A DNA stretch of 64,000 nt from Streptococcus suis S735 (GCF_000294495.1 NC_018526.1:1178001-1242000), one strand, 5' to 3'; positions 46,301-56,553 are shown, numbered from the stretch's first letter. Notes: generated by a model from the letters alone, not told the origin. Numbers and translations are program-made.

Positions 46301-48791
46301 TTATGTAAAAAAATACCAGTTTTTTGACTGGTATTTTTGATATAGTTTGTAGGTTTTCAATCGCAGAGCGTTCAAGACGACGGACACTGAGCTGAGGGCC
46401 ATGGCTGCACCTGCAAACATAGGATTGAGCAGGGGTCCACCAAATGCATGTAACAGACCCATGGCGATTGGAATACCTATCACATTATAAGCAAAGGCCC
46501 AGAAGAGATTTTGTTTGATGGTCCGCATGGTTGCCTGGCTGAGTTTGACAGCCTTGACCACATCCAAAATGTCACTATGCATGAGGACAATGTCGGCAGA
46601 CTCAATGGCAATATCAGTCCCTGAACCAATGGCTAGACCCACATGTGCTTGAGCTAGAGCTGGGGCATCGTTGATGCCATCCCCCACCATAGCGACTGTC
46701 TTGCCCTGTTCTTGTAAGAACTTGACTTGGTTAGCCTTGTCATCTGGTAGGACCTGACTGATCACCTGTTCAATGCCGACTTCCTTGGCAATGGCTTTGG
46801 CAGTTTTTTCATTATCTCCTGTCAGCATGACAACCTCTAGTCCTATGGTTTGCAGAGCCTGGACAGCCTGACGGCTGGTCTCTTTTATTTTATCAGCAAT
46901 GGCAATGACTGCTAGTACTTCTTGCTGGCTGGCTAGGAAAACAGGCGTCTTGGCTTGCTGGGCAAATGCCTCCGCAACTGCACGTCCTTTGGAAACATCA
47001 ATTCCCTGTTCCCGCATCAACCGTTCATTTCCCAGATAGATGGTCTGCTCTGCTATTATCACCGAAAGACCACGACCAGAAAGTGCCTGAAAATCTGTGG
47101 CGGGCAAGAGTTCAATCTTTTCTGTCTGAGCTGCTTGCAGGAGAGCCTGAGCCAAGGGATGTTCGGAAAATTGTTCGCTACTTGCTGCTAGCTGGAGAAC
47201 TTGCTCACGATTTTTAGTAGACAAGAGGTGGATGTCTGTCACCTGGGGTTTGCCCTCAGTAATGGTCCCAGTCTTGTCAAAGACAATGGTGTTCACACCT
47301 TGTAGGGTTTCAATAGCTTGACCAGACTTGAACAGAAGGCCATTTTCTGCACCTTTTCCAGTACCAACCATGATGGCAGTCGGCGTTGCTAAGCCCAGAG
47401 CACAAGGGCAGGCGATGACCAAGACGGCGATGATAATACTTAGTGAAAAAATCCATGATTCTTGACCCAAGAAGTACCAGGCCAGACCCGACAAGAGAGC
47501 CAAGCCCATGACGACTGGTACAAATATTGCAGATACTTGGTCAGCCAATTTGGCGATGGGGGCCTTAGAACCTTGAGCCTCTTCTACCAAGCGAATAATC
47601 TGGGCCAGAGTCGTATCACGACCAACCTTGGTAGCCTGCATGGTAATGGCGCCTTGCTGGTTAAGGGTGCCGCCAAAAACATTATTGCCTAGAGCTTTCT
47701 TCACTGGTAGGCTCTCACCCGTCAGCATAGACTCATCCACACGTGTCTGGCCTTCGAGAACCTGACCATCAACAGGAATCTGTTGCCCAGGACGAACAAT
47801 AACCTGGTCACCGACCACCACTTCTTCAATCGGCACTTGCATTTCCTGACCATTTCGCAAGACCTGAGCCGCCTTGGGGGCCAGATCCATCAATTTCTTA
47901 ATCGCCTCAGAAGTCTGACCTTTGGCTCTAGCTTCAAAATATTTTCCTAGGGTAATCAATGTCAAGATAACGGCGGCTGATTCAAAATACAGTTCTGGAT
48001 GGTGACCGTGCATGGCCACTTCTTTCCCCATCTGAAGAAACACAATCATCAAAAGACCTTGAACCAAGGCTGCCCCTGTCCCAACAGCAATCAAGGAATC
48101 CATATTGGGATGGCCTTGCAAGAGAGTTTTAAAGCCTTTTTGGAAAAAAACTGCGTCCGATATAGAGGATAGGGATGAGCAAGATAACTTGGCTGATCGC
48201 ATAGACTAGCGGTTGGTGGAGCAAAGCTGGTAACGGAAGCCCTCCCCAAGGCAACATAGGACCCATAGCAATATAGAGCAGTGGAAAAGTAAATGCTGCT
48301 GACCAGACAAATCGATGCCTCAGCTTTTCTTCCGTGCTCGGTCCCTTGTCCGCAGCCCCTTCTACTTTTTCTGGTCTAATCAACTGATAACCTGCCTGCT
48401 CAACTGCTCTTTCAAGACTAGCTGGATTTTGCCTATGACGGCTATAACGGATAGTCGCCTTTTCTGTTGCTAGATTGACACTGACTTCTTCTACACCCTC
48501 TAGTTTGCCCAGAGCTTTTTCAACCGTCAGAGCACAGGAAGCACAGGTCATGCCTGAAATGTCATAAGACTCGGTCACCAAGTTATCGACTAGCTGGTAC
48601 CCCGCCTTTTCAACTGCCTGACGAATATCCTCTAGTCCCAAAAGCTTTTCATCATAGCTGACACTCAATTTTTCAGTCGCTAGGTTGACACTGACTTCTT
48701 CCATTCCTGCTAGTTTACCAACCGCTTTCTCAACCGTCAGAGCACAGGAAGCGCAGGTCATACCTTGAATGGGATAGCTTGCTTGTTTCAT
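46301..48791 (-). pseudogene. copA: Copper-exporting P-type ATPase CopA, frameshifted
   Basis: Two overlapping frames make one CopA. The first (48791-48129) encodes two heavy-metal domains, each with GMTCASCALTVEKA (CASC motif), and the first membrane segments up to YIGRSFF. A run of seven T bases (minus strand, near 48144-48150) then shifts the frame, ending at a stop. The second frame picks up at [20 protein letters not shown] and holds [34 protein letters not shown] and [11 protein letters not shown]. Removing one T restores about 829 residues, a normal CopA length. AAGGAG precedes the ATG. If genuine, the strain lacks full-length CopA unless ribosomal or polymerase slippage occurs. Confidence 0.85.
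46304..46338 (-). terminator. Terminator inside the last codons of copA
   Basis: On the minus strand AAATACCAGT-CAAAA-AACTGGTATTT followed by T-rich sequence. It encodes the last ten residues ([11 protein letters not shown]) before the TAA at 46301. Confidence 0.7.
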
Positions 48792-48810
48792 AGGTTACTC
48801 CTTTTCCGAC

Positions 48811-48852
48811 TACATCTGTAAACAAATTATACAATATACGACTACGTTTGTA
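48811..48852 (-). promoter_or_regulatory. copA promoter with two CopY boxes
   Basis: The box at 48811-48820 (plus strand TACATCTGTA) fits the cop-box TACANNTGTA; a second, TACGTTTGTA at 48843-48852, has one mismatch. Between and over them on the minus strand lies a promoter: TTTACA, 17 bp, TATAAT. The upstream box covers the -35 region and the other lies just after the -10. No copY gene is present on either side. Confidence 0.75.
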
Positions 48853-48866
48853 AACATTTTTGATTA

Positions 48867-49075
48867 ATACTCTTCGAAAATCAAAATCAGACGTTGTTGA
48901 CTTGATTTGATGACTGAAAAGCTCCTGTGGAGGTTTTCAGCCTGTTCCCTTGAAATATAAAAGGAACAGTGTTCTATCTACATCATATCGATACGAACTA
49001 GGTTCGCTCTATCTCCAACCTCCAAAGGTTCCCCAAACCTTTGGAGCAAGTCTGTTTTTGATTTTCATTGAGTAT
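48867..49075 (+). repeat. MITE-like repeat, family C, copy 1
   Basis: A 209-bp element with terminal inverted repeats ATACTCTTCGAAAATCAAAA and the complement of TTTTGATTTTCATTGAGTAT (17 of 20 match). Interior hairpins include CCAAAGGTT / AACCTTTGG. The ends resemble, from memory, the RUP-type elements of pneumococcus. No coding capacity. Confidence 0.7.
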
Positions 49076-49121
49076 AAAAAATAGATTGGAGAGACCCCAA
49101 CCTATTTCTTACTAGCTCTAT

Positions 49122-50945
49122 TTATTCTTTACTGGATTTTTTTCGATGAAGAAAAATTGCTGTTAAAATTCCTGCAACACCTAGCGCCACCAACAAGAGG
49201 CTGACTTGCTCACCTGTACTAGGAAGACTTGATTTACCTTTTTTATTGGTAGGTGTTACTTTCTTATCAGAAGGCACTACTGTTCGGCTTGATGAGGAAG
49301 TATCCGTAGCTCCTCCTGTGTTAGAATCACTTGTAGACTGACTTGTACTGGTTGAAGTTTCGGTACCACTTGATGATGGCTCAGTGCTGGTCGATGGTTC
49401 AGTACTACTTGATGACGGAGTTGTTGCTGCTTCAATTTTTGCCATCATTTCAGCTTCAACAGCTTTTAGTTGGGCAAAAATCTCTGCTGAACGAGCCAAG
49501 GTTGCCTCTGTTACAGTTGGAGCCAGAGCTACGGCTGCATCTTCTGAAAGTCCGGCATATTGAGCATCAAGAGCTGCCTGTGAAGCAATCCATTCTTTTT
49601 CAAGTGCAATCCATTTTTCTTGAATTGATGTACCAAATAACTCTGGGTGTGAGATGGCCATCTTATCAATATTTTGTACCGTCCAGTACCATGAATTGGT
49701 ATCATAAGAAGCTGAGCGATTTTTAAAGGCTTCATAAGTATCAGTCACAATACCATAAAATGGAACATACGGTGTATTCCTTGTCTGAGCCAAGCCCAAC
49801 CATACTGTGCCACCGAAGGCTGATGGTAAGCTACTATTAATCTGATAAACATGGGCATCGATGACGTTTTCATTACCAAGAGCGTATTTATAAGTCGCAT
49901 CTGCCGCTTGGTCATTCGCACCATTATCCCCTTGTTTTACCTTACCTGCTTCATCGTCTGGACGAAATTCTGGAAGATGTTCAAAACGGTTACGTTGTAA
50001 GGCAAAGGTATCTTGTAAACTAAAGCGACGACTTGGGTCTGTTGGCTGACGTAGCAAATCATACACAGCATCTTCATAGGTTACAGACGATGCTGGATCT
50101 AACAATTTTATACCAGCGTATGTCCGAGAACGATCACCATCAGCATAATTCTCAGGTCCATATGATTTGGCAATATGGAACTTCCCATCAACCATCATAT
50201 AATTTTCAGCCTGTTTGGCTACTTCTTCAACCTTTGCAGAAGCAATCACATTTTCTGTATCGGTAAAATCAACATGACCTAGATAGTAAGTATTTGCAAA
50301 AATTGCATACTTGTCTTCTGGGAATTTGATGGCTACGTATTGGTGACCTGACAAAATTTCCATGTACCAAACTTCATTCTTATCAGCAATAACAATGATA
50401 TTCCCTTCTGCCGAACCTTTTTCATCAATTGTCTTCGCAATTAATTCGATACCTTCACGCGCACTGGTGACTCTAGGAAGAACATAGTCAATCAAAATGG
50501 CCTCACCTAGTCCCCCCGCAGTTACCAATGGGTCAACAGCTAAAACTTTTTTATTTGGAATAGCTGTAACAGTAGCAGTCATGGACACACCTTTTTCATT
50601 AAATCCATGCGCACCAAAATTACCGTTTGACCCATCCCCACGTGCCGCATCAGGCGTAGAGGTGTACTTGAACTCATTTGCCAAGTGTGGTGCTGTGAAA
50701 CCGAATGATTCATCCACCAACATATCCCCCTTGGCATAGGCTGTTGCTGGAACCACAATATAATTTTTATTGTGCGCTCCATTATTTGGTGGATATGGAT
50801 AATCTTCCGTTCTACCATAAAGGATAGAACCATCCGTTGTCAACCCTTTCCCAATAATAAAGCCTGAACAGGCTTGAACAAGTTGAACAGGGAATAGGCA
50901 AACCAACATTAGAAATGTGGCTATACGAACAAAAGTCTTTTTCAT
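49122..50945 (-). CDS. Cell-wall-anchored C69 family dipeptidase
   Basis: A 607-residue secreted peptidase. The signal peptide ends LVQA just before Cys26 (CSGFIIGKGLTTDGSILYGR), so cleavage would expose the N-terminal nucleophile cysteine that defines the C69/U34 dipeptidases. The Ntn-hydrolase domain runs to about residue 480. A Ser/Thr/Glu-rich spacer (about 500-570) follows, then the sorting signal LPSTGE, a hydrophobic segment and HRKKSSKE. Most family members are cytoplasmic or free; this one would sit on the wall. AAAGGAG precedes the ATG. Repeat elements flank both sides. Confidence 0.9.
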   Translation of the reverse strand: MKKTFVRIATFLMLVCLFPVQLVQACSGFIIGKGLTTDGSILYGRTEDYPYPPNNGAHNKNYIVVPATAYAKGDMLVDESFGFTAPHLANEFKYTSTPDAARGDGSNGNFGAHGFNEKGVSMTATVTAIPNKKVLAVDPLVTAGGLGEAILIDYVLPRVTSAREGIELIAKTIDEKGSAEGNIIVIADKNEVWYMEILSGHQYVAIKFPEDKYAIFANTYYLGHVDFTDTENVIASAKVEEVAKQAENYMMVDGKFHIAKSYGPENYADGDRSRTYAGIKLLDPASSVTYEDAVYDLLRQPTDPSRRFSLQDTFALQRNRFEHLPEFRPDDEAGKVKQGDNGANDQAADATYKYALGNENVIDAHVYQINSSLPSAFGGTVWLGLAQTRNTPYVPFYGIVTDTYEAFKNRSASYDTNSWYWTVQNIDKMAISHPELFGTSIQEKWIALEKEWIASQAALDAQYAGLSEDAAVALAPTVTEATLARSAEIFAQLKAVEAEMMAKIEAATTPSSSSTEPSTSTEPSSSGTETSTSTSQSTSDSNTGGATDTSSSSRTVVPSDKKVTPTNKKGKSSLPSTGEQVSLLLVALGVAGILTAIFLHRKKSSKE

Positions 50946-50962
50946 AGACTTCTCCTTTCCTG

Positions 50963-51065
50963 ATACTCTGTGAAAATCAGAAGTAGGCGCCCTCCAGAGA
51001 TATAAACTCAGAGACTATTTTACACAAGTCTCTTATCCAACCAGAAGGTGATTTTCGTGGAGTAT
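50963..51065 (+). repeat. MITE-like repeat, family C, copy 2 (short)
   Basis: About 103 bp with ends ATACTCTGTGAAAATCA and TGATTTTCGTGGAGTAT, matching the termini of the copy at 48867-49075 but with a shorter, unrelated interior. It lies just upstream of the dipeptidase gene and may carry its promoter region. Confidence 0.6.
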
Positions 51066-51138
51066 AATATGATTTACCCATTTGCACCTACATTGTAACG
51101 CAAAAGCACCTGCCTTGCAAGTGCTTTCAAAAAAATAT

Positions 51139-51999
51139 TTATCCTTTTTTCCTAGCCAGCATGGTCGCAAACCGCATCTTGAGGAAATGGCCATTTTCAT
51201 CCCGCTTGTGAAGTTGACCGAAATCTTCATTGTACTTGACCAGTTCCCAGTCACGGTAGTATTCCTTCAACTCACCTACTCCAAAAGTAAAGGAGAAATT
51301 CATAGGACAGGGCGCATCTTCTGTATCCATGGCCGCCACAATCAAGTTATAGCCACCAGGTCGTGTCTGCTCCTGCATATTGCGGATAATAGCTGGCACC
51401 CGCTCCCGCTCCAAGAACATAAAGACAACGGTTGAGATAATCCAGTCGTAATCCTGCTCCAGACTAGCTGAGTTAATATCGTAAGTCCCAGCCTGCAAGT
51501 CCAAATCTTCTACTTCCTTGACCTGCAAGAGTGTCCGAATACTTGGTACATCTTTATCTACAGCAGTTACCTCAAACCCCTGCTGGGCCAAGTAGAGACT
51601 GTTCCTGCCATGACCACAGCCCAAGTCCAAGACCTTACAAGGCTCAATTCTCTTCAAGGCCTCCAAGACTTCCGAATGTGTCCGAGTATAGTCATACTTT
51701 TTGGCAAAATAGTCTTCTGGTTGACAGAAAAATTCCAAGAAAAACTCCGTATCCTCTGTCAGCAAAGTCACCCGATGCCAAGCCTGTGGCTCGACAAAGG
51801 GAACATCATCTGTCGGACCATAGACAAATTCTCCCAAAATTTCATTATCATCTGAAATCGGCTCAAATTTAAGTTGACCTTTCAAGACTTTTATTTTAGC
51901 CCAAGTACCTACCTTGGTATTGTGCTTGGTTAAAAAATGCTGGGGAACCGTCTCCTGATTCCAAATAGGCATGCGTTTGTAAGGAACTAAAACAGTCAT
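51139..51999 (-). CDS. tehB: TehB-like SAM-dependent methyltransferase
   Basis: A 286-residue two-domain protein. The N-terminal 90 residues form a small cupin-like TehB domain (MPIWNQETVPQHFLTKHNTK, EPQAWHRVTLLTEDTEFFLE). The C-terminal domain is a class I methyltransferase with the SAM loop VLDLGCGHGRNSLYLAQQG and acidic motif VTAVDKD. Family members confer tellurite resistance when overproduced; the natural substrate is unclear. ATG at 51999 has AAAGGAGAG upstream. It is divergent from the alcohol dehydrogenase. Confidence 0.9.
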   Translation of the reverse strand: MTVLVPYKRMPIWNQETVPQHFLTKHNTKVGTWAKIKVLKGQLKFEPISDDNEILGEFVYGPTDDVPFVEPQAWHRVTLLTEDTEFFLEFFCQPEDYFAKKYDYTRTHSEVLEALKRIEPCKVLDLGCGHGRNSLYLAQQGFEVTAVDKDVPSIRTLLQVKEVEDLDLQAGTYDINSASLEQDYDWIISTVVFMFLERERVPAIIRNMQEQTRPGGYNLIVAAMDTEDAPCPMNFSFTFGVGELKEYYRDWELVKYNEDFGQLHKRDENGHFLKMRFATMLARKKG

Positions 52000-52069
52000 T
52001 ATCTCTCCTTTTCTTTCCGATACACTTAGTCTATCACAAAGGAAATATGAATTCAAACCCATTTTTTTC

Positions 52070-52100
52070 TTGACTTGGAGTGAACTCCAAGGTGTATAAT
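52070..52100 (+). promoter_or_regulatory. MerR-type promoter (NmlR/AdhR-like operator) of the alcohol dehydrogenase gene
   Basis: TTGACT (52070-52075) and TATAAT (52095-52100) are 19 bp apart, the over-long spacing used by MerR-family activators. The spacer holds a perfect inverted repeat at 52074-52091, CTTGGAGT-GA-ACTCCAAG, the form of operator known for NmlR/AdhR regulators. The regulator gene is not in the window. Confidence 0.8.
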
Positions 52101-52152
52101 ATTCCATATTAATCAGAAAGGATATTTACTGACAAGTAAATGTGTGATGAAT

Positions 52153-53196
52153 ATGAAAGCAGCTATTTATGAAAAAGCCGGTAAGATGACCGTTGCAGAA
52201 ATCGAAAAACCAAGCCTTCAAGACAAAGATGATGTCATTATCAAGGTCGTTCGGGCCTGTGTCTGTGGGTCGGACCTTTGGGGCTACGGAGAAGACATTC
52301 ACCATGACCACGGTGACACAAACTCTGGTCATGAAGCCATCGGTATCGTTGAAGAGGTAGGCGAAGACATTACAACACTTGTTCCTGGTGACTTTGTGAT
52401 TGTTCCATTTACACATGGTTGCGGACACTGTGATGCCTGCCGTGCTGGCTTTGACGGTACCTGTGACAACCATCCAGGCTACACCAACTGGGGCAACAAC
52501 TACCAGTCTCAATACATTCGTTTCCACTACGGCAACTGGGCCTTGGTCAAAATTCCTGGTCAGCCAAGCGACTACTCAGAAGGCATGATCAAATCTCTCT
52601 TGACTCTGGCAGATGTTATGCCAACTGGCTACCACGCAGCCCGTGTAGCAGATGTCAAACCTGGTGATAAGGCGGTTGTCATCGGTGACGGAGCAGTGGG
52701 ACAATGTGCCGTCATTGCTGCAAAAATGCGCGGAGCTTCTCAGATTATCATGATGAGCCGTCACGCAGACCGCCAGCAAATGGCTTTGGAATCAGGGGCT
52801 ACTGCCATCGTAGCAGAACGTGGTGAGGAAGGAATTGCCAAAGTCCGTGAAATTCTTGGAGGTGGCGCTGATGCTGCCCTCGAATGTGTTGGTACAGAAG
52901 CCTCTATTGACCAAGCCCTCGGCGTCCTTCATAATGGCGGTCGCATCGGTTTTGTTGGTGTGCCTCATTACAACAACCACGCCCTCGGATCAACTTTTGC
53001 TCAAAATATCATTATCGGTGGTGGCTCTGCTTCTGTCACAACCTATGATAAGGAAATTTTGCTTGATGCTGTTCTCAAAGGCGACATCAACCCAGGTCGA
53101 GTTTTCACCCAAACTTACAGCCTGGACAATATCGACCAAGCCTACAAAGACATGGCCAACCGGAAAACGATTAAAGCTATGATTACGGTGGATTAA
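52153..53196 (+). CDS. Zinc-dependent alcohol dehydrogenase (AdhC-like)
   Basis: A 347-residue medium-chain dehydrogenase. Zinc ligands appear in VCGSDLWGYG, GHEAIGIVEEVG and the structural-zinc block CGHCDACRAGFDGTC; the NAD-binding loop is VIGDGAVGQCAVIAA. With the NmlR-type operator upstream, it is probably part of the carbonyl/formaldehyde or nitrosoglutathione stress response, although streptococci use other thiols as well. ATG at 52153 starts MKAAIYEKAG as is usual; an in-frame ATG at 52144 is possible. The ribosome site is weak and a small hairpin (TTTACT-GAC-AAGTAAA) lies between AAAGGA and the start. Confidence 0.88.
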   Translation: MKAAIYEKAGKMTVAEIEKPSLQDKDDVIIKVVRACVCGSDLWGYGEDIHHDHGDTNSGHEAIGIVEEVGEDITTLVPGDFVIVPFTHGCGHCDACRAGFDGTCDNHPGYTNWGNNYQSQYIRFHYGNWALVKIPGQPSDYSEGMIKSLLTLADVMPTGYHAARVADVKPGDKAVVIGDGAVGQCAVIAAKMRGASQIIMMSRHADRQQMALESGATAIVAERGEEGIAKVREILGGGADAALECVGTEASIDQALGVLHNGGRIGFVGVPHYNNHALGSTFAQNIIIGGGSASVTTYDKEILLDAVLKGDINPGRVFTQTYSLDNIDQAYKDMANRKTIKAMITVD

Positions 53197-53208
53197 GATA
53201 AATAATAA

Positions 53209-53248
53209 GCCCCAGATAGTCTCGAAACTGTCTGGGGTGTTTGTTTTC
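53209..53248 (+). terminator. Terminator of the alcohol dehydrogenase gene
   Basis: CCCCAGATAGT-CTCGAA-ACTGTCTGGGG followed by TGTTTGTTTT. Confidence 0.8.
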
Positions 53249-53282
53249 CTATAACAAAAAAGACCGGGATTTCTCCCAGCCT

Positions 53283-53750
53283 CTATCGACTATTGATAGC
53301 CTTCATGGTTCGTTTGATATCACGGTCTTGCTCACGGCGTTTAATTGACTCCCGCTTGTCGTAGTCGTGCTTCCCTTTGGCAAGCCCAATCAAAACCTTG
53401 GCAAAGTCATCCTTGATATAGACCTTGAGGGGCACCAGAGTCATCCCTGTTCCCTTGACCTCATTGCCCAAAGACTCGATTTGCTTCTTCCGCAAGAGGA
53501 GCTTGCGGGTCCGTGTTGGCTCCTGATTCCAAATATTGCCCTCATCGTAGGGAGCGATATGGACATTGACCAACCAAGCCTCGCCCTGCTTGATCTGGGC
53601 AAAGCCGTCCTTAAGGTTGATCCGCCCCGCACGAATAGACTTAATCTCCGTCCCCGTCAGGACCATCCCCGCCTCCACTGTATCGACAATGGTATAGTCG
53701 TGGCGGGCTTTTTTATTTTGCGCAATCACATTGCCCTCACCCTTGGCCAT
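53283..53750 (-). CDS. smpB: SsrA-binding protein
   Basis: A 155-residue tmRNA partner for trans-translation. It has [39 protein letters not shown], and the basic tail ([20 protein letters not shown]) that enters the decoding centre. It lies two bases downstream of rnr, the common arrangement that couples ribosome rescue with mRNA decay. tmRNA itself is not in the window. Confidence 0.97.
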   Translation of the reverse strand: MAKGEGNVIAQNKKARHDYTIVDTVEAGMVLTGTEIKSIRAGRINLKDGFAQIKQGEAWLVNVHIAPYDEGNIWNQEPTRTRKLLLRKKQIESLGNEVKGTGMTLVPLKVYIKDDFAKVLIGLAKGKHDYDKRESIKRREQDRDIKRTMKAINSR

Positions 53751-53752
53751 GC

Positions 53753-56122
53753 CTATCTCCTTTTCTTCTTGTTCTTTTTGGCCACTTCTTTGTAAAATGG
53801 TTTCTTTTTCTTGTCTTTTTTACCACTTTTTAACTTATGGTCTTTTCCAGACTTGTGACGTCCGCTGTCGCGACCAGCAGCTTCTTGTTTGTGGTGCTTG
53901 CCCCGTCCTCGCCCTGACCGATCATCACGGTCACGGTTGGAGTGACTAGCAGTTCTCCGCTTGGCTTTCAAAGCTTTTTCCACAATATCCAGCTCGGACG
54001 GCACGTGGGCAAAATCGATTTCCCCTGTCATCTTGTCCGCCCGCGTTAGCTTGATACGAATTGGCTGACCAACACGGAAGACCCGACCTGATTTCTCACC
54101 CTGCAAGGTCAGAGTCCGCTCGTGGAACTGGTAGTATTCGTTGAGGTTGGTGATATGAATCAGACCTTCAACCGTATTTGGTAACTCGACAAAAAGACCA
54201 AACTTGACCACGCTAGACACGACACCATCAAACTCTTGCCCAACAAATTCTTGCATGAACTCTGCCTTCTTCATGGCTTCGACTTCCCGCTCTGCCTCAA
54301 TGGCACGGCGTTCTAAACTGGACGAAGACTTGGCAAGCTCAGGAATAACCTGCTCAAAATGCTCTGCTTTTTCCACAGGATTGTGACCATATTCCCGTAC
54401 CATACGGTGAACCAGCAGGTCGGGATAGCGGCGGATAGGACTGGTGAAGTGGGTGTAGAACTCCGCACCCAGTCCGTAGTGGCCGTGGTTGTGCTCTGAG
54501 TAACGTGCCTGCTGCATAGAACGCAGCAACATCATGTTGAGGACATCCGCATAGGGTTCATCCTTGACCCGCTCCATGAGGTCTTGAAGGGCGTCCTGGC
54601 TGATAGAGCTGGCCGTACCATAGACCGTCAGACCAAAGCTGGTCGCATAGTCGATGAACTTTTGCAGCTTGTCTGACTTAGGCTCCTCGTGGATCCGATA
54701 GATGAAAGGCAGGTCCAGTTTGGCAAAATGCTCAGCAACGCACTCATTGGCAGCCAGCATGAAGGACTCAATCATCCGCTCGGCAATGCCTCGCTGGCGC
54801 AGTTGAATATCGACTGGCAGACCATCCTTGTTGACGATGATTTTAGCTTCTGTCGTGTCAAAGTTGAGAGCCCCACGCTTATAGCGCATGGTTTCCAACG
54901 TCTCATGGAGTTTGACCATGAGCTCAACACTTGGCACGATTGCCTTGTATGTAGCAAGCTTTTCCTTGTTACCAGCAATCATATCATTGACATCGGAATA
55001 GGTCATGCGGAAGGTGGTTTTGATGACCGTCTGGCCAATCCAGTGCTTGACTACCTTGCCCTTGCGGTCAATTTCCATAATAGCCGACTGGGTCAGGCGA
55101 TCCACGTTTGGATTAAGGGAGCAAATACCGTTTGACAGGCGTTCTGGCAACATTGGCACCACACGGTCGGTCACATAGACAGACGTTCCACGCTTGACAG
55201 CTTCCCGGTCCAAGGCAGAGCCTTCGGTCACATAGTAGCTGACATCAGCGATATGGACACCCAGTTCCAGATTGCCGTTCTTGAGCTGCTTGATATGGAC
55301 CGCATCGTCCAAGTCCTTGGCATCCGCACCGTCGATAGTGAAGATGATTTCATCCCGCAGGTCCAAGCGTCCTTCAAAGTCCTTCTCAGACGGACTTTCT
55401 GGTACCCGATTGGCCTCCGCCAAGACTTCATCAGGGAACTCCGACACGATGTCCATGGATTCCAAAACTTCCAAGACATCGATTCCCACATCATCCTTGT
55501 GGCCCACCACGTCCCGAATGGTCGCAACAAAGTGGTCCCGTTTCTTATTGGGATAAGCCTCGATATCAACCTTGAGGATTTCCGTCCCGGTCAATACCAG
55601 AGGTGACTTCTTGATGTAAATCTTCTGAGCGATTTTCTGGTTTTTAGACTTGATGTAGCCGGCATATTCTGGCTTGTCTTCGTCAAAAACAATCAAGCCC
55701 ACCGCTGTTTTCAGGCTATGTTCCAAAATATCAATGACTTCCGCTTCTGCGGCAGTTCCCTTGAGACGATCTGCAACCTTTTTAATTGCAATTTCAACTC
55801 TGTCACCTTCGATAGCAAAGTTAACATCGTCACGGCTGACAAAGAGGTCATCTTCCTCTTCATCAATGGTCACAAAGCCAAAGCCTGACTTGTGGGCACG
55901 AAAAATACCCTGTAAGGTTACCTTGTTTTTGGACACTTTTGGAGCTGGCAAAGCAATCCACCCAGCATTGTCAAAGACAAGTTGACGACTGCCTTCCATA
56001 CTCGAAACCAGCTTGACCAAATCTGTAAAGCTCTTAGCAGAACTGGCTCCAAACTGATCTGCCAGCTGGTCCATGGTCACAGGACCAACTTCTTTAATAT
56101 AGTTTATAATTTCGTTTTTCAT
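53753..56122 (-). CDS. rnr: Ribonuclease R
   Basis: A 789-residue 3'-5' exoribonuclease. It has an N-terminal helix-turn-helix, cold-shock domains (about 70-220), the RNB catalytic domain with [17 protein letters not shown] (acidic metal ligands) and [13 protein letters not shown], an S1 domain ([20 protein letters not shown]) and a long Lys/Arg-rich tail. RNase R degrades structured RNA and defective messages during trans-translation. A repeat-filled 431-base gap separates it from secG. Confidence 0.96.
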   Translation of the reverse strand: MKNEIINYIKEVGPVTMDQLADQFGASSAKSFTDLVKLVSSMEGSRQLVFDNAGWIALPAPKVSKNKVTLQGIFRAHKSGFGFVTIDEEEDDLFVSRDDVNFAIEGDRVEIAIKKVADRLKGTAAEAEVIDILEHSLKTAVGLIVFDEDKPEYAGYIKSKNQKIAQKIYIKKSPLVLTGTEILKVDIEAYPNKKRDHFVATIRDVVGHKDDVGIDVLEVLESMDIVSEFPDEVLAEANRVPESPSEKDFEGRLDLRDEIIFTIDGADAKDLDDAVHIKQLKNGNLELGVHIADVSYYVTEGSALDREAVKRGTSVYVTDRVVPMLPERLSNGICSLNPNVDRLTQSAIMEIDRKGKVVKHWIGQTVIKTTFRMTYSDVNDMIAGNKEKLATYKAIVPSVELMVKLHETLETMRYKRGALNFDTTEAKIIVNKDGLPVDIQLRQRGIAERMIESFMLAANECVAEHFAKLDLPFIYRIHEEPKSDKLQKFIDYATSFGLTVYGTASSISQDALQDLMERVKDEPYADVLNMMLLRSMQQARYSEHNHGHYGLGAEFYTHFTSPIRRYPDLLVHRMVREYGHNPVEKAEHFEQVIPELAKSSSSLERRAIEAEREVEAMKKAEFMQEFVGQEFDGVVSSVVKFGLFVELPNTVEGLIHITNLNEYYQFHERTLTLQGEKSGRVFRVGQPIRIKLTRADKMTGEIDFAHVPSELDIVEKALKAKRRTASHSNRDRDDRSGRGRGKHHKQEAAGRDSGRHKSGKDHKLKSGKKDKKKKPFYKEVAKKNKKKRR

Positions 56123-56176
56123 CTTGTATTTACCAGAGTGCAGGATAAAAACCTAGCACTATTTCTCTTTCAGTCC

Positions 56177-56323
56177 TTTAGTTTATCTTTTATTACTGCG
56201 ACGTACGAGGAAACTCCGTTTCCCTATTTCCAACGTCAAATAATTTCATCATTATTTGAACTCGCTTTGTCGTACTTCAGTACAGTCTGCAGCTCGTTGC
56301 CTAATACTAAAAGCAAACTAAAA
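56177..56323 (-). repeat. MITE-like repeat, family B, copy 2
   Basis: 147 bp with ends TTTAGTTTATCTTTTATTAC and, inverted, TTTAGTTTGCTTTTAGTATT. Read on the minus strand it aligns with the copy at 30490-30656 at both ends, including a GTTGGAAATA block; the interiors differ and form their own hairpins (GGAAACTCCGTTTCC). Confidence 0.65.
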
Positions 56324-56345
56324 GACTGTATTTTGCGTTATATCC

Positions 56346-56515
56346 AGACGCAGTGGTTGATTGCTCCAACAATCAAATGATTGTTGGAGGTGGGAGATAG
56401 GATTTGCAAAGCAAATCTCAATAGTTCGCGAATAACGCTCCGAACCATACCTATTCAACTTATGCGGGGGTGGGCAGACGAACTCTTTATACTTGTCGAG
56501 TTCTGGCCCACTCCC
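56346..56515 (+). repeat. Short dispersed repeat, family A, copy 3
   Basis: About 170 bp. It shares ACGCAGTGGTTGATTG, GCGGGGGTGGG, AGACGAACTCTTTATACTTG and a CCCACTCCC end with the two copies inside the ABC-F gene, but differs in the middle (a CCAACAATC / GATTGTTGG hairpin). Together with the neighbouring family B copy it fills the rnr-secG gap. Confidence 0.65.
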
Positions 56516-56553
56516 AAAAAAATAGACCAAGAACAAGTCCCAGTCTGATTTAT

